A DNA stretch of 64,000 nt from Treponema sp. (lineage in GTDB: Bacteria; Spirochaetota; Spirochaetia; Treponematales; Breznakiellaceae), in assembly GCA_009777535.1 (NCBI GenBank), contig WRLP01000007.1, forward strand, positions 57,619-121,618. Reading direction: 5' to 3'. The translations under genes were made by a program, and so were the position numbers. Below, piece after piece: positions 16,892 through 24,662 of this stretch. Under the pieces are notes generated by a model. It saw nothing but the letters and a program-made list of their open reading frames with translations, searched no databases and was not told the DNA's origin. Position 1 is the first letter of the stretch, and each line of letters starts with the position of its first letter.

Positions 16892-17456
16892 AATCGCCGT
16901 TTACAATCTCGATCTTTATTCCGTCGATTTGATCCGGCTCATCTTTTGGAGGAATCGAAACTTTCAGAACGCCGTTTTTAAAAACTGCTTTTACTTTTTC
17001 CTGGGCGTATTTATCCAGCGGAACAAAGTATTTCTGTTTTTCAATGTCCTTCATTTTAAGACGGCGCTTTAAGTAGCGCACGTTTTCTTCCGTCAATTTT
17101 ACCTGATTATCTGCATCCCTGGAATCGCCGGAAATTTTTGCCGAAAAGACCATGTAATCACCCTGAAATGCCAGGCTGATATCCTTTTCGTCAAAACCGG
17201 CAAGGGCAAATTCAAAAGCCAGGGTTCTGTCTTCTATCATGTAGATGTTCATTGGCGGGTAAGAATAGTTGGGATAAAAGTCCGTGTTTTCATCAAAGAA
17301 ATGCTTGCCGAAGTCAAACGGCCCCCGTGTAAAACCGGAACCTTCCTGATTGCATCGATTAAAATTCCTGTGGAATTCTTCCTTGAAATTCTGGGCTGCT
17401 TCGAAGATTTCATCAAAAATGCTGCCCAAATCCATGTAGTTTCTTGTGTTTTTCAT
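16890..17456 (-). CDS. Hsp20 / alpha-crystallin small heat-shock protein
   Basis: 188 residues. Alpha-crystallin domain from about residue 75: MNIYMIEDRTLAFEFALAG, FDEKDISLAFQGDYMVFSAK, and the signature A.FKNGVLKVSIP (seen as AVFKNGVLKVSIPPKDEP) near the C-terminus. The aromatic N-terminal arm (IFDEIFEAAQNFKEEFHRNF) is typical of the oligomerising region. ATP-independent chaperone holding unfolded proteins. It has its own sigma70-like promoter and a hairpin-forming 5' leader next to the ribosome-binding site GGGAG. Confidence 0.85.
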   Translation of the reverse strand: MKNTRNYMDLGSIFDEIFEAAQNFKEEFHRNFNRCNQEGSGFTRGPFDFGKHFFDENTDFYPNYSYPPMNIYMIEDRTLAFEFALAGFDEKDISLAFQGDYMVFSAKISGDSRDADNQVKLTEENVRYLKRRLKMKDIEKQKYFVPLDKYAQEKVKAVFKNGVLKVSIPPKDEPDQIDGIKIEIVNGD

Positions 17457-17469
17457 CGTTACTCCCTGG

Positions 17470-17493
17470 CTGGAATACTAACTGTCATTCCAG
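17470..17493 (-). promoter_or_regulatory. Inverted repeat in the Hsp20 5' leader
   Basis: CTGGAAT / ATTCCAG arms (7 bp) with a 10-nt loop, ending about 15 nt before the Hsp20 ATG. On the mRNA a CCTGG at the stem base can also pair with CCAGG just upstream of and overlapping the GGGAG ribosome-binding site. Candidate RNA thermometer or repressor operator. It does not match the CIRCE consensus. Confidence 0.35.
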
Positions 17494-17575
17494 GCTTAAA
17501 TTATAATGAGAACCCCCATGCGGGCGATTCCCGGGATTATGCCTTCAGAATAATACCATGAAGGTTCCCGTATTG

Positions 17576-17604
17576 AATATACAGGAGTTCCGCCGAAAAG
17601 TCAA
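17576..17604 (-). promoter_or_regulatory. Sigma70-type promoter of Hsp20
   Basis: Read on the minus strand: TTGACT (17604-17599), 17-bp spacer, TATATT (17581-17576). This is the best consensus promoter in this part of the window. It leaves a leader of roughly 110 nt that holds the inverted repeat at 17470-17493. Confidence 0.6.
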
Positions 17605-17631
17605 ATGGTTTTTTTGCACATAATTGATCTT

Positions 17632-18465
17632 TTAACTATCTTCTTCTTCGTCCTGGGCTTCTTTTGTTTCAGCCCCGTCGGGCGCCGGAACAGGAATGCG
17701 GAGACGTTTTATCGACAGGGCTTTACCGTCATCGCCCAGCTGCAGGTATACCCCCTGGAGTTCAGGCGCTGTCCAGGCGTCCTTTGTCCAGTCGGGAATG
17801 CCAGTAAGGTATTCCTGTATGCGGGAAGCGGTTTCACAGCCGCCCACTGATTCGCTGCTGCCTGTGCGGCCCGCATCGCTGATCACGGCTGTTCCTCCGG
17901 GAAGCAGGGTTTCGTCGGCTGTCTGAACTCTGTTGTGTGAGCCAATCACCGCAGAGCAGCGGCCGTCCGCCGCATAGAAAAGAGTTTTTTTCTCCCCGCT
18001 TGCCTGGGCATGAAAGTCGACGACAATGTAAGGTGTCTCCTGCCTTAGCCGTTCAAGCAGTGCAGGGAGCATGGAGAACGGATTGTTACTGTGAAGCCTG
18101 TTAAATCCGCTCTGGCCGAGCAGCACCGTTACGGCAATTTTTTTTTCGCCGGCCTTAAAAATCCTGGAGCCGAAGCCCGGCGCTTCGGGGTTTAGATTTT
18201 CGGGACGAAGCACATAGGGTGTCTTTTCCAAATTTTCGGTTAAGTCTTTTTTATAAAAGCACCGGTCCCCAAGGGTAAGTACATTTGCACCTAACTTATG
18301 TATATAGGCGGCATGTTTGCGCCCGAGACCGTTTCCGCCGGTCGCTCCGTCGGCGCAGGCAATCATAAAATCCCAGGGGTAACGGTTTTTCAGTTCATTT
18401 ATCGCTTTCTTGAATGTATAGACGCCCGCCTTGCCGACCAGCTCTGCAATATAAAGGACTTTCAT
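17632..18465 (-). CDS. YmdB-family metallophosphoesterase with substituted metal ligands
   Basis: 277 residues aligning end to end with the YmdB/TIGR00282 family (2',3'-cyclic nucleotide phosphodiesterase-like). Conserved landmarks: the N-terminal LVGK.G, DFHAQASGEK (H152) and IGSHNRVQTAD (H177). Most other dinuclear-metal ligands known from Bacillus YmdB are changed: D8 to E8, E39-N40 to D39-G40, N67-H68 to D67-R68, H177 to R179. The protein may be inactive or use a different metal site. The acidic C-terminal tail ends EDEEEDS-like. Starts 9 bp after the TPR gene without a ribosome-binding site, so translation is probably coupled. Confidence 0.75.
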   Translation of the reverse strand: MKVLYIAELVGKAGVYTFKKAINELKNRYPWDFMIACADGATGGNGLGRKHAAYIHKLGANVLTLGDRCFYKKDLTENLEKTPYVLRPENLNPEAPGFGSRIFKAGEKKIAVTVLLGQSGFNRLHSNNPFSMLPALLERLRQETPYIVVDFHAQASGEKKTLFYAADGRCSAVIGSHNRVQTADETLLPGGTAVISDAGRTGSSESVGGCETASRIQEYLTGIPDWTKDAWTAPELQGVYLQLGDDGKALSIKRLRIPVPAPDGAETKEAQDEEEDS

Positions 18466-18474
18466 TTTATCCGG

Positions 18475-19023
18475 TCATTCGGGCACGCCGGGGTGCGTGC
18501 TGCCGCGCGCGGCATTCAATCCGGATAGGGCGCGTTCAAATTCAGCGGCAGCCCGGTAATCCTTCAGTTCCCGGCAGGTATCCCGTAAATTAAAGAGCGC
18601 ATCGTAGTAGTGAGGGGAAAGACTTACCGCTTCTTCGAAACAACGACGGGCTTCTTCATAAACTCCCCCCGTGAAGTACAATACACCAAGGTTGTTCCAT
18701 GTTTTGGGATCCTGATCGTTATGCGAAAGAGCGGCCTGGTAGCAGTCTTCGGCCTGACCAAGGTCTTCTGTTTCATAATAAATAAGCCCCAGGGAAAGCC
18801 AGGCGTCGGCAAGATCGCCCTCTATTGCGAGAGCCCGCTTAAAGCTTTCAATGGCCTCGATATAATCACCGGTACGCTGCTGAGCTATGCCCAGATTAAG
18901 CCATAACAGGGGATTTTCCGGCTCCATGCTCAGCGCCTTGCGAAAAAGCGGGATCGCCTCGTACGGACGATTCGCCTCGGTCAGAGCAATACCTGAATCA
19001 TTTAGAAAATTGGCCGTTTCCAT
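18475..19023 (-). CDS. Tetratricopeptide-repeat protein
   Basis: 182 residues from ATG 19023, which has a GAGAGG site; an upstream TTG at 19041 is less likely. About four TPR units run through most of the protein, e.g. YEAIPLFRKALSMEPENPLLWLNLG-type blocks with the W/L/G/Y/A/P pattern (AWLSLGLIYYETEDLGQAE, WNNLGVLYFTGGVYEEA). No signal peptide, so a cytosolic scaffold. It is the first gene of a two-gene unit with the YmdB-like phosphoesterase. Partner unknown. Confidence 0.8.
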   Translation of the reverse strand: METANFLNDSGIALTEANRPYEAIPLFRKALSMEPENPLLWLNLGIAQQRTGDYIEAIESFKRALAIEGDLADAWLSLGLIYYETEDLGQAEDCYQAALSHNDQDPKTWNNLGVLYFTGGVYEEARRCFEEAVSLSPHYYDALFNLRDTCRELKDYRAAAEFERALSGLNAARGSTHPGVPE

Positions 19024-19202
19024 AAACCCCTCTCCACACAAATATAGCCGAAAAAGGTAAATTCAACAATATAGACCATCTGTACATACATACCGTCTGT
19101 TAGTTTTTTTATAAAATTGGTTTTTTTCCTTAAAGAGGCTTTAATTTTATTTCCATATATATTATATTTATTCCAGAGAATAATATCTTATTGGAATGAA
19201 GA

Positions 19203-20708
19203 GTGAAAGATATAACCGAATATAACAATGGAACATCTGAATTTGAATTGTTTTCCCTGTTGTACGACAAGATTATCAGCAAGGAAATTGTAACCTTCTC
19301 TAAGCTCAAGGAGTATGTTGCGCCGGTCGTAAAGGATAAAGCGGCACATCCGGCAATTATCAGGGCTTTTGAGTTAATTAAAAGGCTTAATTGGGGTTTT
19401 TTTAGACTTCTTGGCCCGCAAACACATAAAAAACTATGGCGGGAGATGGTTATTTCCGATAAGGACTTCCCCGAAGCCGGCGATCTAAAGAAAACCCTGC
19501 AAATTTCTAACCTCTATGTTGCCATGCTGGACATTCATGGATATACCAAATTCTGCATGGAATCCCGAAAAAACCTGTCTATGATGCATACACTGGACTG
19601 GGCTATTGAAAACGAAGTTCGCCGTATTTCTACCTTGTGCGGAGCCATCAGCCAGCGGGAACGGGGCGATGAAATTGTTGTTGTTGCCGCAAGCGCCACG
19701 GACGCCATCATGGTAACATTGTGCATCATCGACTATTTCAGTAAAACCGAAGTAGTTCAGGATCCTCATATTCCGACCAAGAGGACCGGGAACGCCGAAG
19801 CTCTGCCGGCTTTCAAGATTTCTGCAGGAATTACCGGCGGAAACACACAGAGCCCCCTGATCATTACAGAAAGGGGAAACCTTGCGGGTTTTCTTCTTAA
19901 TTCCGGCGCCAGGCTGCAAACCAGGGCCAATGAGCTTTCGCCCAAGGAATCCAGAGTCATGATCGCCAAGCAGGTTCAGATGAACTATCAGAAGGAAAAC
20001 ACACAGACTAAATGTTTACTCATGAAGAAAGATGCAGTTTATTTTTTTGATACAGGGCACATCGAGTTTAAGGGAGTTATGATCCCCACCTGCGAAGTAG
20101 TTTTTAATAAGGACGACCGTTACAAGGAAAGATTCGGCGAAGAAATGACAAAACTTTTTGGCTCAATTCGCGAGAATCTTTGGGAGCAGCGGATTTATCT
20201 TGATATGATGGAACTCTTGAGCAAGGTTTTCCAGGTTATGCCAAAATTTTCTGTAACTCCCAGGGAACCGGTTCATGGCATGCAGACCATCACCGATGAT
20301 TCTTGCATTCAGCTTTGCAGATATGCGATTAAGGCATACATTCAGGATGAAGATTATGATGCCGCTGTAGGTTTCCTTCACGACTTTTATGCCATTTGCG
20401 AACAACTTCCATCGTTCGACCGGCTTATACTGGATTACCTAAAAGGGATTATCGCAAAATATGATTTTATTCTGGAAACGTATAACTCCCACATGGATCA
20501 TGAAGTTGATGAAAAGGCCTCCCAGATTTTCCAGGGGAATTACTATAAAACATGGCTTGCGGCGAAAAACGGCGCCCAAATCTTTGAAAAACTCAAAACC
20601 GCCGGCCGCAAGAGCAATGACATCTCAAAAAAGAAAAGCCTTTGGTTCAGTTTGATCAAGCAGAAGAGCGAGCAGATGGAATTTACCCTGTACTCCGGGA
20701 AAAAGTAA
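19203..20708 (+). CDS. Class III nucleotidyl cyclase-like protein, atypical
   Basis: 501 residues, GTG start. A cyclase-like core spans about residues 100-270. LYVAMLDIHGYTKFC carries the first metal Asp, ERGDEIVVVAA the second, and FLLNSGARLQ corresponds to the N..AARL transition-state motif. The usual substrate Lys before GD is Arg-like here (SQRERGD), and the G[ND].[VT]N loop is altered. It may therefore be a divergent cyclase or a non-catalytic homologue. The N- and C-terminal helical regions are not recognised. It is preceded by an AT-rich 160-bp gap in which I see no clear promoter. The 3' end overlaps the converging MocA-like gene by 26 bp. Confidence 0.55.
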   Translation: MKDITEYNNGTSEFELFSLLYDKIISKEIVTFSKLKEYVAPVVKDKAAHPAIIRAFELIKRLNWGFFRLLGPQTHKKLWREMVISDKDFPEAGDLKKTLQISNLYVAMLDIHGYTKFCMESRKNLSMMHTLDWAIENEVRRISTLCGAISQRERGDEIVVVAASATDAIMVTLCIIDYFSKTEVVQDPHIPTKRTGNAEALPAFKISAGITGGNTQSPLIITERGNLAGFLLNSGARLQTRANELSPKESRVMIAKQVQMNYQKENTQTKCLLMKKDAVYFFDTGHIEFKGVMIPTCEVVFNKDDRYKERFGEEMTKLFGSIRENLWEQRIYLDMMELLSKVFQVMPKFSVTPREPVHGMQTITDDSCIQLCRYAIKAYIQDEDYDAAVGFLHDFYAICEQLPSFDRLILDYLKGIIAKYDFILETYNSHMDHEVDEKASQIFQGNYYKTWLAAKNGAQIFEKLKTAGRKSNDISKKKSLWFSLIKQKSEQMEFTLYSGKK

Positions 20709-21342
20709 GGTTACTGTATTTTTCAGCGTCTTCCAGCGTGTCTATATCAAGTAGGGCAAGACGGTTTTCAATTTCTACTGATATTACCGCTTTCGGATGT
20801 CTTGTCTTTATCAACTGCGGATTTTCACCCGGACGCAGGGCTAGCAGTTCTTCGCTAAAATCAGCCGAAAAAAGGCCAGGGCTGCCTTGGCAGACCATGC
20901 TGCCTTGGCAGACCATGCTGCCTTGGCAGACCTGACTGTCTTTGAAATACGGCTCCACAATACGCCCCGGCTGCCGGGCGGCTAATATCAGTTTCACTGT
21001 CTCCTCATCCAGAAACGGCTGATCGCAGGGGAAAAAAAGGTAGTAGTCTGTTTTGCCCGCCGCTTCCACTCCCAGTCTAGCGCTTTCGGCCCTGCCTTTT
21101 TCCGGCGCTGAATTATGAATTAATGTTACCGGCAGTCCCTGGGCAAGGGAGGCAACTTCTTTATCTGCCGTAACAAAAAAAATCCCCCGGAAGCGGTTGT
21201 TCATTTTGCAGACCAAATCCAGAGTGTATTTTGCCAGGGGCTTGCCTTGAAAGGGGAAAAGCAGTTTGTTTTGGCTGCCAAAGCGACGCGAAAACCCCGA
21301 AGCCATGAGAATTGCAGAAGTTTTATCAGCCTGGACGCTCAT
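20683..21342 (-). CDS. MocA-like molybdenum cofactor / NTP nucleotidyltransferase
   Basis: 219 residues, GT-A/NTP-transferase fold. N-terminal signature AILMASGFSRRFGSQNKLL (compare LAAG.S.RMG..K), then PLAKYTL, and the metal-binding FFPCDQPFLDEETV, equivalent to the CDQP motif of MocA/MobA-like cytidylyltransferases. RPGENPQLIKTRHP resembles the C-terminal region. An unusual in-frame insertion of three VCQGS[MP] units (20882-20935) sits between the catalytic halves. The start lies just behind a TTGACA/CATTAT promoter with no ribosome-binding site. The family also includes xanthine dehydrogenase maturation and unrelated sugar-type transferases, so the substrate is not certain. Confidence 0.65.
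   Translation of the reverse strand: MSVQADKTSAILMASGFSRRFGSQNKLLFPFQGKPLAKYTLDLVCKMNNRFRGIFFVTADKEVASLAQGLPVTLIHNSAPEKGRAESARLGVEAAGKTDYYLFFPCDQPFLDEETVKLILAARQPGRIVEPYFKDSQVCQGSMVCQGSMVCQGSPGLFSADFSEELLALRPGENPQLIKTRHPKAVISVEIENRLALLDIDTLEDAEKYSNLTFSRSTG
20882..20935 (+). repeat. 18-bp tandem repeat inside the MocA-like gene
   Basis: Three copies of CTGCCTTGGCAGACCATG; the last differs at its end (CCTGA). The period is a multiple of three, so copy change would lengthen or shorten the encoded VCQGSM loop without a frameshift. Each unit contains the palindrome TGCC..GGCA. Confidence 0.85.
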
Positions 21343-21350
21343 ATATCAAG

Positions 21351-21378
21351 ATAATGACGCTCTGGCTCCAAATGTCAA
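21351..21378 (-). promoter_or_regulatory. Promoter of the MocA-like gene
   Basis: Minus strand: TTGACA (21378-21373), 16-bp spacer, CATTAT (21356-21351), then 8 nt to the ATG at 21342. No ribosome-binding site fits in the leader, so a leaderless transcript is predicted. Confidence 0.45.
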
Positions 21379-21399
21379 GAATTATTTTTTATTTTTTTC

Positions 21400-21429
21400 T
21401 TGACTTCTCTATAGTTTGTACTGTATTCT
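21400..21429 (+). promoter_or_regulatory. Promoter of carbonic anhydrase gene copy 1
   Basis: TTGACT (21400-21405), 18-bp spacer, TATTCT (21424-21429). The same element, with the same T-rich upstream run and a shared TTTGTACTGTAT segment, precedes copy 2 at 24544-24573. The predicted leader is about 210 nt. Confidence 0.5.
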
Positions 21430-21458
21430 GTTGGGGCACACATTAAGTTCTTTGAAAT

Positions 21459-21618
21459 AGAAGCAAGCCCTGAAGCGGTAGCGAAAGAAAGTATGGCTTC
21501 TGTAAACATTACAAGAGCCCGGAAATGTGATTCGGGCCGGGAGTGTTTCGGTGAAAAAAAGCGGAAGGGCGGAGTAAAGCTGGAAACATTATTAAGAATC
21601 CGGAAATATGATCCGGAT
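21459..21618 (+). ncRNA. Structured 5' leader of carbonic anhydrase copy 1
   Basis: Four stems can be drawn and all are kept in copy 2. P1 AGAAGC/GCTTCT (21459-21464 with 21496-21501) changes to AAAAGC/GCTTTT in copy 2, a compensatory base-pair change. P2 GCCCG/CGGGC (21517-21521 with 21533-21537) becomes GTCCG/CGGGC. P3 AGTGTTT/AAACATT (21542-21548 with 21584-21590) becomes AATGTTT/AAACATT. P4 ATCCGG/CCGGAT (21598-21603 with 21613-21618) lies about 12 nt before the AAGGAG site. P2 and P4 share the loop core CCGGAAATRTGATYCGG. It does not match any riboswitch class I can recall. Candidate cis-regulatory RNA. Confidence 0.5.
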
Positions 21619-21644
21619 CAAATAAATTTTAAGGAGAGAATTTT

Positions 21645-22217
21645 ATGAAAATTCACCAACCGGCAGAACTCATTGAGGATGCAAACGTAGGTTTGCAGAT
21701 GCTCAAGGAAGGGAACGAGCGCTATCTGAAAGGCGCTCTGATTGACAAGGGCAGCTATAAAGCGGACAGGGATGTACTGGCAACAGGGCAGAAACCGTTT
21801 GCAGTAGTGCTGACCTGTGCCGATTCCCGCGTGGCACCCGAGATCTTTTTTGATCAGAAACTGGGTGATATTTTTATTATCCGCAACGCCGGCAACATAG
21901 CCGACACGACAGCGCTTGGCAGCCTTGAATACGCTGTCGAGCACCTGAAGAGCAAGCTGGTAGTAGTATGCGGGCACAGCAAGTGCGGCGCAGTAACTGC
22001 TGCCTGCTCCGGCGGCGAACTCCCCCCCAACATCAAACACATAACCGATCACATTCAACCCGCCGTAAAGAAGGGCGGAGATGTAGAACAGGTAATACAG
22101 CAGAACGTTCTGGAGATGGTGGAGAAGGTGAAAGCTGACGACATAGTCAAGCACACCGGAGCCAAGGTTGTAGGCGCCTGCTATGACATCCATACAGGTG
22201 TGGTTAAGTGGCTTTAG
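21645..22217 (+). CDS. Beta-class carbonic anhydrase, copy 1
   Basis: 190 residues, ATG with AAGGAG site. Beta-CA zinc site: Cys in CADSR (with the Asp-Arg dyad), then His and Cys in CGHSKCGAV. RNAGNIADTTALGSLEYAV is the family core. It interconverts CO2 and bicarbonate; no signal peptide, so cytoplasmic. The protein is identical to that at 24844-25416; the DNA differs by only about five silent changes near the 3' half. It follows a long structured leader. A hairpin after the stop (22227-22258) separates it from the next gene. Confidence 0.92.
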   Translation: MKIHQPAELIEDANVGLQMLKEGNERYLKGALIDKGSYKADRDVLATGQKPFAVVLTCADSRVAPEIFFDQKLGDIFIIRNAGNIADTTALGSLEYAVEHLKSKLVVVCGHSKCGAVTAACSGGELPPNIKHITDHIQPAVKKGGDVEQVIQQNVLEMVEKVKADDIVKHTGAKVVGACYDIHTGVVKWL

Positions 22218-22226
22218 GCTAAAGAC

Positions 22227-22258
22227 GCGCTGATTTATTCGCAAGAATAGATCAGCGC
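22227..22258 (+). other. Stem-loop after carbonic anhydrase copy 1
   Basis: GCGCTGAT-T-TATTC / GAATA-G-ATCAGCGC around a GCAA loop, strong apart from one mismatch. There is no U-tract after it (TGCCTTATT), so it is more likely a processing or stability element, or a weak attenuator, than a standard terminator. It is absent after copy 2. Confidence 0.4.
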
Positions 22259-22290
22259 TGCCTTATTAATTGTTCGAGGAGGAATATTGA

Positions 22291-22989
22291 ATGGGAACTG
22301 ATAGTGGAACAAAGGAACTCAGAAGACTTGCATTTTTAACGTGGGCATCCATATTCATAATGGGCTATCTTAACGGCTTTGCAATAAGAACGGCATTTTT
22401 AGGATCGGCTGTAACGCCGCAGACAGGAAATGTATTACAGATGGGGCTTAATACAGCTGCTGGCAACTGGCCGGCTCTATTGGTGAATTTCGCGCTGTTT
22501 TTTGGCTTTATTATTGGGGTTATTTTTGCGCTTTTTACCCAAAACAGCATCAAGCACAAAACAGGGCAATTCATTTTTAGCTGGACAATTTTTGCCCTGC
22601 CAATCGCCCTCTTTCCTTTTTATATGCAATTTTTGAACAGAAATATTGCATTTTTAATTTTGGGGTTTGTGTCCGGCGTAGGGCTTGGTTTTTTCAGAAA
22701 AATATACCACCTGGATATAAACAACGCTATGGCGACAGGCAATGTTCGCTTTTTGGGTATATGGTTTGCCGAGGCATTTATGAAAAAGGCAAGAACAGAT
22801 AAAAAAGAAGTTTTCACCTTTGTAATCTTCCTTGTTTGTATATTATTATTTGCTTTGGGTGCGTTTTTTTACGGCGTATTTTCCAAACTTGACAACGACG
22901 GATCCGGAAGTTTCTCTTTTGTGAATACAGCTCTTATCATATTTTGCGCAATACCATATTTGGCCGCTCCTAAAAACACTGCTTCTTAG
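22291..22989 (+). CDS. YoaK/DUF1275 family membrane protein
   Basis: 232 residues, about six hydrophobic segments. DUF1275 signatures: FIMGYLNGFAI in the first helix, VTPQTGNVLQMGLNTAAGN, and a second-half repeat (NAMATGNVRFLG). The family has no firmly assigned function; a transport role is often suspected. AGGAGG site before the ATG. It lies between two carbonic anhydrase copies on the same strand, together with the DUF1576 gene. Whether it has a role in CO2/bicarbonate physiology is unknown. Confidence 0.7.
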   Translation: MGTDSGTKELRRLAFLTWASIFIMGYLNGFAIRTAFLGSAVTPQTGNVLQMGLNTAAGNWPALLVNFALFFGFIIGVIFALFTQNSIKHKTGQFIFSWTIFALPIALFPFYMQFLNRNIAFLILGFVSGVGLGFFRKIYHLDINNAMATGNVRFLGIWFAEAFMKKARTDKKEVFTFVIFLVCILLFALGAFFYGVFSKLDNDGSGSFSFVNTALIIFCAIPYLAAPKNTAS

Positions 22990-23070
22990 CAGAATTGGCA
23001 TACGGCTGCATAGACATTAGGTAGGAGGGGTAGGAAAAGAGCAAAAATCTTTCCCTACTCCATTCTTACC

Positions 23071-24426
23071 ATGAAAAAGATGAGTAATTCTCAGCGAAAT
23101 AGTGTGTCTGAAAATAAAAAGTTCCTCGTGTTCGCCGCCCTTGGCCTGTTTCTTATTGTTTTCGGTTTTTATTTCAGCCCGTCTTTTGAGCAGTTAATTT
23201 CAGGATACTTAATTATTCTTTCTCACCCTTCATTGTTGGAATTTGACAGCTTTGCACATGTTGGTCATTTTGGCTCATCCTTCCTTAACTCCGGCTTACT
23301 GTTGTTGTGCGTGCTGTTGGTTTACAAACTGACCAATACCAAATTACAGGGAGGGCAAATTGCGGCAGCCATGATGGTTGTCGGGTTTGCCTTTTACGGA
23401 AAAAACCCCGTAAACGTATGGTTTCCAGTTATCGGTGTGCTGGGATATGCAGCATGGCAGAAAAGGCCGCTTTCCACAGCTACTGCCACTGCCTTTTTTT
23501 CAACTACCCTTTCCCCTGTTTTCAGTGTTTTGGCTTTTGGCACTCCATCGCTTCAGCCCTTTTCTCCCCAGGCTTATTTTCTTGGAGCTTTTTTCGGAAT
23601 TTTTGGCGGTATTCTTGTCGGCTTCCTTGCTGATATTTTACCGAATATGCACAGGGGCTATATTTTATTCAATACAGGTTATGCTGCAGGTTTTGCAGGT
23701 ATATTTATCACTGCGCTGCTCAGGGCTTTTAATCTGGGACACGATCAGTTCCCTTACCAGGCTTCTGACTTTGTTTCCGGCGCCAATTTAACCTTGAGCG
23801 CTGCATTGATAATAATGTTCCTTTACTTAATTGTTGCAGGATTTATACTCGGCGGAGGCAGTGAAATCGGAAAAATGATATGGTTCAGGAGCAAGGGCGG
23901 CAGTTATGTCGAAAAATTCGGTTTTGCGCCCTGCTTAATCAACATGGGTATCTTGGGGATTATTTCTACCGCCTATGTTTTTCTGGTTGGGGGACAAATT
24001 AACGGTTGTATTTTTGCCTGTATTTGGACAGCCGCCGGATTTGCTTCAAACGGGCTTACGGTACGTACCTTTCTGCCTGCAATGGCCGGCGTGTTTATTG
24101 CCGCATTTATAACAGGGGGCGTCGCCGGAATGGTTGCCGGCAATGGCTTCCTTGATCCTGCCCTGGCAAAGGTTGCAGCACGAAGCATGATACTTGCAGC
24201 AGTATTCAGTTGTGGAATTGCACCGGTAGCCGGTGAACATGGTATGTTTGCCGGTTTATTTGTAGGTGCGGCACACAGTATTCTTGTTACCAACACAAGC
24301 GCCTTCCATACATGGATGTCATTGTATAACAATGGTTTAAGCCTTGGTATTATCGCGACACTCTTGTATCCAATTTACAGCAGATGGGGTATCAGGAAAG
24401 GTACGGCAAGCTCCGCATCTCCGTAA
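23071..24426 (+). CDS. DUF1576-family polytopic membrane protein
   Basis: 451 residues with about 12 hydrophobic segments. The sequence features FDSFAHVGHFGSSFLNSGLLLL, GQIAAAMMVVGFAFYGKNP and a C-terminal GEHGMFAGLFVGAAHS block. These fit DUF1576 proteins as I know them, a family of uncharacterised multi-spanning proteins in anaerobic bacteria. Glycine-rich internal segments and the buried His and Asp suggest a transporter. The start is an ATG with only a weak ribosome-binding site about 80 bp after the YoaK-like gene. It is enclosed by the two carbonic anhydrase copies. Function unknown. Confidence 0.6.
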   Translation: MKKMSNSQRNSVSENKKFLVFAALGLFLIVFGFYFSPSFEQLISGYLIILSHPSLLEFDSFAHVGHFGSSFLNSGLLLLCVLLVYKLTNTKLQGGQIAAAMMVVGFAFYGKNPVNVWFPVIGVLGYAAWQKRPLSTATATAFFSTTLSPVFSVLAFGTPSLQPFSPQAYFLGAFFGIFGGILVGFLADILPNMHRGYILFNTGYAAGFAGIFITALLRAFNLGHDQFPYQASDFVSGANLTLSAALIIMFLYLIVAGFILGGGSEIGKMIWFRSKGGSYVEKFGFAPCLINMGILGIISTAYVFLVGGQINGCIFACIWTAAGFASNGLTVRTFLPAMAGVFIAAFITGGVAGMVAGNGFLDPALAKVAARSMILAAVFSCGIAPVAGEHGMFAGLFVGAAHSILVTNTSAFHTWMSLYNNGLSLGIIATLLYPIYSRWGIRKGTASSASP

Positions 24427-24543
24427 ATTATTGACGGACAGATTGAATTTGTCTGAAGATTCCTGTTGTAAGTCTTTGTATGGCAACGAATTAGCCAATT
24501 TATTTTTTTCCGGAGGTTTTTTAAATATTTTTTATTTTTTTTC

Positions 24544-24573
24544 TTGACTTTATCTTATTTTGTACTGTATCTT
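24544..24573 (+). promoter_or_regulatory. Promoter of carbonic anhydrase gene copy 2
   Basis: TTGACT (24544-24549), 18-bp spacer, TATCTT (24568-24573). Together with the T-rich run before it, it matches the promoter of copy 1. The early transcribed region has an extra insert with about four AGCTTT units (around 24612-24634) not found in copy 1. The rest of the 24427-24543 gap shows nothing else I can name. Confidence 0.5.
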
Positions 24574-24662
24574 GATAGATGGGTTTTATCCCTGAAATTG
24601 GCTGTCTTGTATTTAGCTTTAGCTTTAGCTTTAGTTTTATGACAGTCTTGGTTCTTTGAAAT

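Noticed and set aside
21459..21618. Leader as a c-di-GMP, TPP, SAM or ZTP riboswitch
   Set aside because: None of the conserved cores of these classes that I can recall appears in either copy.
21618..22244. Minus-strand 208- and 238-residue frames opposite the carbonic anhydrase genes
   Set aside because: Antisense shadows duplicated together with the gene; no ribosome-binding site or family features.
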